A DNA stretch of 12,055 bases from Syntrophorhabdus sp. (lineage in GTDB: Bacteria; Desulfobacterota; BSN033; UBA1163), in assembly GCA_020724025.1 (NCBI GenBank), contig DYHU01000030.1:1-12055 (forward strand), given 5' to 3'. The notes under the pieces are model-generated. The model was not told the origin of the DNA and did no database searches. It saw only the letters and a list, made by a program, of their open reading frames with translations. How positions within the stretch are numbered: the stretch's first letter is position 1; every line of letters begins with the position of its first letter. Below are positions 6,705 through 12,055 of the stretch, in pieces. Position numbers and translations under genes: made by a program.

Positions 6705-8423
6705 TTACGATTTGATCAGATAGATCAGGCCGTAGAAAAAGAGGAAGAGGATGGCGAGGAGCACCCCCAGGCCAATCGGTTTTCTATAAAGGTCTTCATC
6801 GTAAGGAATTTTCTTCCCCCCATGGGTCCTTTCTAAAAGACCAAAGGGATTCCTGCTGAGGCGGACGAGATCGTTTACTACTCTGGAAGAGCCTGCTTGA
6901 ATCCGGAGCCGGAGATCATTTAAAGGACCCTTGAAGAACCTACCTATCCATTGGAAGCCCATCCTGTAGAAGTAATCGAAATCGAGTATGATCCAGGAGT
7001 GGGGCGAGAAAACACCCCTTGCCAGCACAAATACGAGACCTGACCAGAGGAAGAGTTGAAAGACCCCGATAATATGGGAGAGCGTGTAGGCATGGTATTC
7101 GGCCGGAGCATGGGGAAGAATGGAGAAGAGGATTTTCGGATAGGTACCGATCAGAATACAGAGAGAGGCGATGAAGATCATGGCGAGGGACATATTGAGG
7201 GGAGGTTCTTTTGCCTCCATCCGTTCGTTTTTTGAAAAGAAAGTGAAGGTGCAGAGTTTGGTAAAGGAGAGAAAGGTTCCCACTGAGGCGAGCCTCAACA
7301 TCCATTCGAGCAGGGGCTGATGGGCCTCTGCCATGGAAGAGATGAGCATTCCCTTGCTCACGAATCCATTGAACCCCGGCGCCCCGGAAATGGAGAGCGA
7401 GGCGATCACACAGGTCATACAGGTCACAGGCATTCTCCCTGCGAGGCCGCCCAGTTCCGTCAATTTTCTTTTTCCCGTCATATGGATCACAGATCCCATG
7501 CACATGAAGAGGAGGGTCTTATAGAGGAGATTGTTGATGAGATGGGCGATCCCGCCGTTGACGCTTAAAGCCGTTCCCACTCCGATGCCTGCCGCCATAT
7601 ATCCCACCTGACTGATGATATGGTAGGAGATGAGCCTTCGAACATCGTTCTGAAGGAGGGCATAGATCACGCCGAAGAGGGCCATGGCTCCGCCCATATA
7701 GGCGATGAACTCATTTCCGGAAAAACATCTCGCCAGGGCATAGACCCCTGTCTTGGTGGTAAAGACGGAGAGAAAAACGCTTCCGGTCACCGTGCCTTCC
7801 GGGTAGGCGTCGGGAAGCCAGGTGTGAAGAAGAAGAAAGGCGGCATTCAAACCGAACCCGATGAGGATGAAAGAAGAGGCGAGTGAGCCTGCCAATGGCT
7901 GGACAGCAATGCTCCCAGTGGAGACGACATGGAGGATGATCCCTGTGAGCAAGGCACAACCTCCCAGGATGTGCATGAAGAGGTATCTGAAGCCGGCGTC
8001 GAGCGATAACTTCTCCCTGCGGTACCAGATGAGAAAAGTGGAGGCGATCGCCATGATCTCCCAGAAGAAGAAGAGGCTGAAGTAATCGCCTGAAAAGACC
8101 ACCCCGAGGGAGCTTCCCATATAGAGGAGCGCGGCCACATGCTGTCCATCCTCCTTCACGTGGAGGGAATAGAGGATGGCGAAGAGGCCTATCACGATGA
8201 AGATGATCCCCATGGCCAGACTGAGCCGGTCCACTTTGAGGAGGATGAGATCGTAGTTTAAGAAGCGGATCACCCAATGAGTTCCCCTTTCAAGGAACCA
8301 GAGGTCGATGAGGACCAAGAGGCCGAGGAGAAGGAGGTAGGCCTGTTTGAGCCTTCCTCTCAACAACGGGACAAGGAGGGCTCCGAGGATGAAGATCATG
8401 GCAGGCGGTATGGGTTTAATCAT
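6705..8423 (-). CDS. Third antiporter-like subunit, NuoL/NuoM/MrpD family (proton-conducting membrane transporter)
   Basis: A 572-residue polytopic inner-membrane protein of the complex I/Mrp antiporter-subunit family. Family marks are the TM5 glutamate E122 (FFFWEIMA), the HTWLPDAYPEG motif at 200-210, the TM8 lysine K224 (TTKTGVY), the TM10 lysine K302 (NNLLYKTLLF) and the TM12 lysine K357 (GFVSKG). The TM7 lysine usually present ten positions before the start of the HxWLPDA motif is an asparagine here (N193). The C-terminal part (about 475-572) departs from a plain core: an amphipathic stretch rich in Arg and aromatic residues precedes a last hydrophobic helix (551-570), recalling the lateral arm of NuoL. 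ATG 8423 is chosen because AAGGAGGA lies 5 bases upstream; a longer frame to 8456 lacks this. It overlaps the stop of the 69-residue gene by 8 bases. It should act in the membrane arm of an Mrp-like cation/proton antiporter. Confidence 0.92.
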   Translation of the reverse strand: MIKPIPPAMIFILGALLVPLLRGRLKQAYLLLLGLLVLIDLWFLERGTHWVIRFLNYDLILLKVDRLSLAMGIIFIVIGLFAILYSLHVKEDGQHVAALLYMGSSLGVVFSGDYFSLFFFWEIMAIASTFLIWYRREKLSLDAGFRYLFMHILGGCALLTGIILHVVSTGSIAVQPLAGSLASSFILIGFGLNAAFLLLHTWLPDAYPEGTVTGSVFLSVFTTKTGVYALARCFSGNEFIAYMGGAMALFGVIYALLQNDVRRLISYHIISQVGYMAAGIGVGTALSVNGGIAHLINNLLYKTLLFMCMGSVIHMTGKRKLTELGGLAGRMPVTCMTCVIASLSISGAPGFNGFVSKGMLISSMAEAHQPLLEWMLRLASVGTFLSFTKLCTFTFFSKNERMEAKEPPLNMSLAMIFIASLCILIGTYPKILFSILPHAPAEYHAYTLSHIIGVFQLFLWSGLVFVLARGVFSPHSWIILDFDYFYRMGFQWIGRFFKGPLNDLRLRIQAGSSRVVNDLVRLSRNPFGLLERTHGGKKIPYDEDLYRKPIGLGVLLAILFLFFYGLIYLIKS

Positions 8424-8625
8424 AGAAGTCCTCCTTTTCCGAGGCAAAGGAGGCAACGAACTTCATCGTCATCATCAAAAGTAGCGCTCCCACCCCTCCG
8501 ATGATCACGTCCAGGGAGGGAATGTTATGCCACCAGAAGAGGACAGGTTCGTGTTCGATGAAGAATCCCGGCGGGACGCAGAGACCCGCCAGGACGAAGA
8601 ATATCTTCTGGAGAGTTTTTCCCAT
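8416..8625 (-). CDS. Small two-helix membrane protein of the antiporter operon
   Basis: A 69-residue protein with two predicted membrane segments (about 8-22 and 36-60), an aromatic loop between them (PVLFWWHNIPSLD) and a charged tail ending EKEDFYD. It is not MrpE, F or G by anything I can see. I have a vague recollection of similar small proteins with a KEDYYD-like tail beside complex I/Mrp-like subunits in anaerobic Proteobacteria, but cannot name a family. Its reality is supported by position: the ATG at 8625 lies one base after the stop of the upstream gene, and its own stop overlaps the next ATG by 8 bases. The Shine-Dalgarno is weak (GGGAA), so translation is probably coupled to the upstream gene. 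A role as accessory subunit of the antiporter complex is inferred. Confidence 0.78.
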   Translation of the reverse strand: MGKTLQKIFFVLAGLCVPPGFFIEHEPVLFWWHNIPSLDVIIGGVGALLLMMTMKFVASFASEKEDFYD

Positions 8626-8626
8626 A

Positions 8627-10120
8627 TCAGTTCATTCCCAGAACGCTCTTTGCGGCAAGCGTTGCGATCTCGAAAAAATGGACGAAACCATTCGGAAATA
8701 TCCCAAGGAGGATGGAAATCGTTGCACAAGCCCCAATCGGGATGACCATCCAGAGCGATGCCTCGCTCAGGCCGGAATGAGTTTGCTCCGGAGATTTTTT
8801 GAAAAAAGAGTGATAGATGATGGGCGCAAAATAGGCAATGTCTAACAGGGCGCTCGCAAGAAGGACGAAGAGAAAGATGATCTCCTTTGCCTCCAGGGAT
8901 CCGAGGCAGAGATACCACTTGGTGATGAATCCTGCCATCGGGGGGATTCCCGCAATGCCGAGAGAGGCCACGGCAAAGGAGGCCATGGTGATGGGCATGG
9001 ACTTTCCGATGCCGTCGAGTTCGCTCACCTTCTCTTTGTGCGTCTTGACATAGATGGCTCCGGCCACGAAAAAGAGGGTGATCTTCATAAAGCCATGGGC
9101 CGCAATGTGAAAGATCCCGCCTGTGATCCCGCTCGGGGAGAGCAATGAGGCTCCCAGGATGATGATGGCCAGGTTATTGATCGTTGAGAAGGCGAGCCTC
9201 CTCTTCAGGTTGTCCTGGGCCAGGGCAAGCATTCCGGAAAGAAGGATGGTGAAAGAGGCAAAGTAAGCCAGGACGATCCAGAGATCTAACTGGGAGAGGA
9301 GGTCCGGACCAAAAACATAAAGGATGACCCGCAGGACGCAGAAGACACCTGCCTTGACCACTGCCACAGCATGAAGCAGGGCAGAGACCGGAGTGGGAGC
9401 GACCATGGCTGTAGGCAGCCATTCATGGAGGGGCATGAGGGCCGCTTTCGTTCCAAACCCTAAGATGAAGGCAACGAAGAGGAGACGAAGCAGATCCTCT
9501 GAGCCACGGCCTTCGAGAAAACCGCCTCCTTTAAAATCGAGCGTGCCTGTGAGGGAGTATGTGAGCCCCATGGAGAAGATGATCAGGGCCGCTCCCGTGA
9601 GGAGATAGGCCAGATACTTTCTCCCCCCTGAGATCGCTTCGCCTGTCTCTTTGTGTGCGACAAGCGGGAAGGTGGAAACGGTCAATATCTCATAGAAAAT
9701 GAAAAGAGTGAGGAGGTTTCCGGCAAAGGCAATGCCCAGCGCACCGTGCAGGGCAAGGGCAAAGCAGAAGAAGAACCTCGTCTGGGCCCGGGCTTGAAGG
9801 CCCCTCATATATCCGATGGAATAGGCCGAGGTTGCGATCCAGAGGCAGGAGGCAAGGGTTGCAAAGAAGAGTCCGAAGGCATCGACCCTGAACTGAAGAG
9901 AGACTCCGGGAAAGAGTTGAATCAGAGTCCATTCGATCACCTTCCCTTGGAGCACGGCAGGAATCATTGAGACCACAATGGAGAATTTAACCAGAGAGGC
10001 GATGAGGGTCCATCCCTCCCTCAGGTTTCTTCTCCTCTCTCCTGCGAAGAGGATGAGCAGGGCCGCAATGGCAGAGACACCGAGGGCTAAAATGGGTTTG
10101 ATAGAGGCGACGACTTCCAA
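8627..10120 (-). CDS. Second antiporter-like subunit, NuoN/MrpD-like (proton-conducting membrane transporter)
   Basis: A 497-residue polytopic membrane protein of the NuoN/NuoM/MrpD family. All the intramembrane charged residues expected of a complete channel unit are visible: E144 (IFYEIL, TM5), K225 (FGTKAALMPLHEWLP, TM7) with H232, K256 (AVVKAG, TM8), K346 (AHGFMKITLFF, TM10) and K401 (GFITKWY, TM12). It would carry out proton or cation movement in the membrane arm. The start is uncertain. The frame opens as far as 10159 (TTG) with no ribosome site. I prefer TTG at 10120, because GGAG at 10127-10130 lies 6 bases upstream and the first helix follows directly. GTG at 10132 is the alternative. 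With the TTG start the gene begins 16 bases after the mrpD stop. It is followed by the 69-residue gene with a one-base gap. Confidence 0.92.
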   Translation of the reverse strand: MEVVASIKPILALGVSAIAALLILFAGERRRNLREGWTLIASLVKFSIVVSMIPAVLQGKVIEWTLIQLFPGVSLQFRVDAFGLFFATLASCLWIATSAYSIGYMRGLQARAQTRFFFCFALALHGALGIAFAGNLLTLFIFYEILTVSTFPLVAHKETGEAISGGRKYLAYLLTGAALIIFSMGLTYSLTGTLDFKGGGFLEGRGSEDLLRLLFVAFILGFGTKAALMPLHEWLPTAMVAPTPVSALLHAVAVVKAGVFCVLRVILYVFGPDLLSQLDLWIVLAYFASFTILLSGMLALAQDNLKRRLAFSTINNLAIIILGASLLSPSGITGGIFHIAAHGFMKITLFFVAGAIYVKTHKEKVSELDGIGKSMPITMASFAVASLGIAGIPPMAGFITKWYLCLGSLEAKEIIFLFVLLASALLDIAYFAPIIYHSFFKKSPEQTHSGLSEASLWMVIPIGACATISILLGIFPNGFVHFFEIATLAAKSVLGMN

Positions 10121-10130
10121 AATGGACTCC
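10121..10130 (-). promoter_or_regulatory. Shine-Dalgarno site supporting a TTG start
   Basis: On the minus strand GGAG (10130-10127) stands 6 bases before TTG at 10120-10118. Neither the GTG at 10132 nor the TTG at 10159 has a purine-rich site at usable distance. This decides the start chosen for the second antiporter subunit, with moderate certainty. Confidence 0.45.
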
Positions 10131-10136
10131 ACTCCA

Positions 10137-11627
10137 TTAAAAGTTTGCCGGTATGGCAAAACGGATGATCCCGGATACGATCTTACCGCTCAGAAGCCCC
10201 AGAGAGAGAACTCCTGCGGTCATGATCAGGAGCGGCACCAGAATCGTGAGGGGGGCTTCATCCATCTCCACTGCCTTCTGATCCGTTCCGTGTTCATCTT
10301 TAACAGGTTCGAAGTAAGCCTTTTCGATCACTCTGAAGAAGAGGATCGCATTGAGCAGACTGCTTGCGAGCAGGACAGCGACAAAGAGCCACTGCTTCGA
10401 ATCGATGGCCCCGAGGATGAGATACCACTTGCTGAAGAAGCCGCAGGTGGGTGGAATTCCGATCACGGAAAGGGCGGAGAGGACAAAGGCGGCCATGGTG
10501 AGGGGCATCTTCCTGTGAAGGCCGCTGAATTGGTCGATCTTTCGAGGCCATCCCTTGAAGGTGATCGCACCCACAATCAAAAAGAGGCAGGCCATCATCA
10601 GGCCATCGTTCAGGATGTGAAGGATGGCTCCGGTCATGCCGTTTCGATTTCCGAAGCCGATGCCCATCGCAATGTATCCGATCTCTGCGATCAGGACGTA
10701 GCAAAGCATCCTCTTGAGATCGGTCTGGGCCAGGGCAAGGATACAGCCGAAGATGATTGCAAAACCTGCGACCCAGCGAAGGAGCAGGGCTGCCGGAATC
10801 GTTTCGATGAAGAAGGACGGGGGAAAGACGGTGAGCATGATCCTGATCATCACATAGGCCCCCACCTTTGTGGTGAGCGGAGCCACGAGAGAGCTGACAG
10901 CTGATGGGGCATAGGTGTAGGCATCCGGAAGCCAGACATGGAGGGGGAAGAGCGCCATCTTGATGGCAACCCCTACCATAAAGAAGGCAAAGGCCATGAG
11001 CACGACCTTTGATGAACTAAGGCCGGGGAGGAGTTTTGAAAGGTCTGCCATGTTGAGGGAGCCGGTGACAATATAGAGATAGCCCACGCCGAGAAGGTAG
11101 AAGCAGGCGCCGATCGTCCCGTAGATCATGTAGTTGAAACTTGCAAAGGGCGCGCCGTCCTCGCCGATGGCGATGAGGGCATAACCTGCGATGGAGGCGA
11201 TCTCTAAAAAGACATAGAGATTGAAGACGTCGCCGGTGACCACCATCCCCAGGAGACCGGTGACCTGTAGGAGAAAGAGACAGTAGAAATAGACGGCCTT
11301 CTCGGGGAATTCCCTCTCCACCATCCTCTTCGAAGAGATCCCGATCAGGAGGCTGATGACCGAGACGATGACAGCCACAAAACCATTGAGATGGTCGATC
11401 ACATATTCGATGCCCCAGGGAGGGGCCCAGTCTCCGAGACGATAATGGAGGGTGCTATGAGAAAGGACATCGTTCAGGATGGCAAGGGAGGAGAGAGCGG
11501 CAATAGAGAGGCTGATGATCATCAGAGGATAGCAGAGGCTCTTTCTGAGCCAGCCGGCGATGATGATCAGAAAGGCTGTGATTAAGGGAACGACAATAAT
11601 CAGGATGGGGAAGAGAGAAGGGGTCAT
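10137..11627 (-). CDS. mrpD: Cation/proton antiporter subunit D (MrpD-like)
   Basis: A 496-residue polytopic inner-membrane protein. The segment TGDVFNLYVFLEIASIAGYALI (131-152, TM5 glutamate E142) is characteristic of MrpD. TM7 lysine K223 precedes FPLHVWLPDAY, K254 is the TM8 lysine (LTTKVGAY), and K400 is the TM12 lysine (GFFSKWY). At TM10, where relatives have a lysine in the pattern H-D-x-x-x-K-A-L-x-F, this protein reads NDGLMMACLFL with methionine at 345. ATG 11627 overlaps the mrpC stop as ATGA, the usual tight coupling of this operon. AAGG lies 8 bases upstream as a modest ribosome site. In Mrp complexes MrpD and MrpA-type subunits carry the ion and proton paths that exchange Na+ (or K+) for H+. 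Na+ versus K+ preference cannot be read from the sequence. Confidence 0.93.
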   Translation of the reverse strand: MTPSLFPILIIVVPLITAFLIIIAGWLRKSLCYPLMIISLSIAALSSLAILNDVLSHSTLHYRLGDWAPPWGIEYVIDHLNGFVAVIVSVISLLIGISSKRMVEREFPEKAVYFYCLFLLQVTGLLGMVVTGDVFNLYVFLEIASIAGYALIAIGEDGAPFASFNYMIYGTIGACFYLLGVGYLYIVTGSLNMADLSKLLPGLSSSKVVLMAFAFFMVGVAIKMALFPLHVWLPDAYTYAPSAVSSLVAPLTTKVGAYVMIRIMLTVFPPSFFIETIPAALLLRWVAGFAIIFGCILALAQTDLKRMLCYVLIAEIGYIAMGIGFGNRNGMTGAILHILNDGLMMACLFLIVGAITFKGWPRKIDQFSGLHRKMPLTMAAFVLSALSVIGIPPTCGFFSKWYLILGAIDSKQWLFVAVLLASSLLNAILFFRVIEKAYFEPVKDEHGTDQKAVEMDEAPLTILVPLLIMTAGVLSLGLLSGKIVSGIIRFAIPANF

Positions 11628-11989
11628 TTTCGCAACCTTAAAATCTCGTCCTCCTCGAGGGTATGGTATCTCCGGTAGATCATCAACAGAAGGGCCAGCG
11701 CTACCCCGAAGGTGGATACCATGACGACGATCGCGGTGAGCATCAACACATGGGGCAGGGGATTGATATACTGGCCGGCCTGCAGGGCCCGGACCCCGTG
11801 TTCCACGATGGGAATGGTTGCGCCCTTCTTTGAACCCGTGGAGATGAAGTAGAGAATGATGGAGGTCTGGAAGATATTCATCCCGATCAATTTCTTGACG
11901 AGGTTCCTCTTGCCGATCATGGCATAGAAGCCGATCATCATGAGGCAGATGTAGAGCCAGTAGTTGTACTTGCCGATGATGAATTCCAT
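11624..11989 (-). CDS. mrpC: Cation/proton antiporter subunit C (MrpC/NuoK-like)
   Basis: A 121-residue protein with three membrane helices. The GKRNLVKKLIGMNIFQTSI region in helices 1-2 and the NPLPHVLMLTAIVV motif beginning helix 3 are hallmarks of MrpC, the Mrp counterpart of NuoK. It forms part of the membrane arm next to MrpD. ATG 11989 is preferred because GGAG is 4 bases upstream and the first helix starts within ten residues, as in the family. An in-frame ATG at 12049 would add a basic 20-residue N-terminus. That ATG overlaps a TGA in another frame (12048-12046), so it might be coupled to an upstream gene cut off by the window edge. The stop overlaps the mrpD start (ATGA). Confidence 0.91.
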   Translation of the reverse strand: MEFIIGKYNYWLYICLMMIGFYAMIGKRNLVKKLIGMNIFQTSIILYFISTGSKKGATIPIVEHGVRALQAGQYINPLPHVLMLTAIVVMVSTFGVALALLLMIYRRYHTLEEDEILRLRK

Positions 11990-12055
11990 TTTACTCCGGT
12001 TCTCCCTTGATGTTCTCGTAAAAAGTCTGAAAAGACTATTTTCTGTCATTCCTGC

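Noticed and set aside
10121..10159. TTG at 10159 or GTG at 10132 as start of the NuoN-like gene
   Set aside because: Neither has a purine-rich site at usable distance; TTG 10120 has GGAG six bases upstream. The evidence is not decisive.
9978..10904. A 308-codon open frame on the + strand opposite the mrpD-like and NuoN-like genes
   Set aside because: Its translation is rich in charged low-complexity sequence with no recognisable domain, and it lies fully antisense to two well-supported membrane proteins. Membrane protein codon use commonly leaves the opposite strand open.
12046..12055. Possible 3' end of an upstream gene (TGA at 12048-12046, overlapping an ATG at 12049)
   Set aside because: Only two codons would be inside the window; this is too little to support a gene call, although an mrpB-like gene is expected there.

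Overview
The window looks like chromosomal DNA from an anaerobic or facultative bacterium of moderate GC content. A Desulfobacterota/Deltaproteobacteria-like or Nitrospirota-like host is my best guess. The reasons are the AmmeMemoRadiSam fusion protein, a c-di-AMP riboswitch outside the Firmicutes, and an Mrp/complex I-like antiporter cluster with extra subunits. The phylum call is inference and of low certainty. I see no tRNA, rRNA, CRISPR array, transposase or phage gene.

Left part (1-6404, all on the + strand). A leader of about 200 bases carries a 14-bp inverted repeat. It precedes a two-domain Memo-AMMECR1 fusion gene (201-1610). A separate unit follows: a sigma70-like promoter, a well-conserved ydaO-type c-di-AMP riboswitch with a terminator hairpin (about 1678-1829), a KimA-like potassium transporter (1830-3812), a KinB-type membrane sensor histidine kinase (3854-5722), and a response regulator in which a receiver domain is joined to TPR-like repeats with no DNA-binding domain (5712-6404). 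The kinase and regulator genes overlap. With only 41 bases between transporter and kinase, the riboswitch probably controls all three genes. In known cases c-di-AMP binding switches such transcripts off when potassium is plentiful.

Middle (6405-6704). A 300-base non-coding gap between convergent transcription units holds a compound set of inverted repeats resembling a REP or MITE-type element.

Right part (6705-12049, all on the - strand, so read from right to left). This is the distal end of an Mrp-like cation/proton antiporter operon: mrpC, mrpD, a second antiporter-like subunit resembling NuoN/MrpD, a 69-residue two-helix membrane protein, and a third NuoL/NuoM-like antiporter subunit with a C-terminal arm. 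Gene junctions are tight or overlapping. The other subunits expected for such a complex (MrpB, E, F, G types) would lie beyond the right edge. The three large subunits do not all keep the same lysines: only the middle one has the full intramembrane set.

The most system-like object is the c-di-AMP-gated potassium transporter with its own two-component pair. It converges on a cation/proton antiporter operon, so the window as a whole may serve monovalent-cation and pH homeostasis. That functional link is inference.
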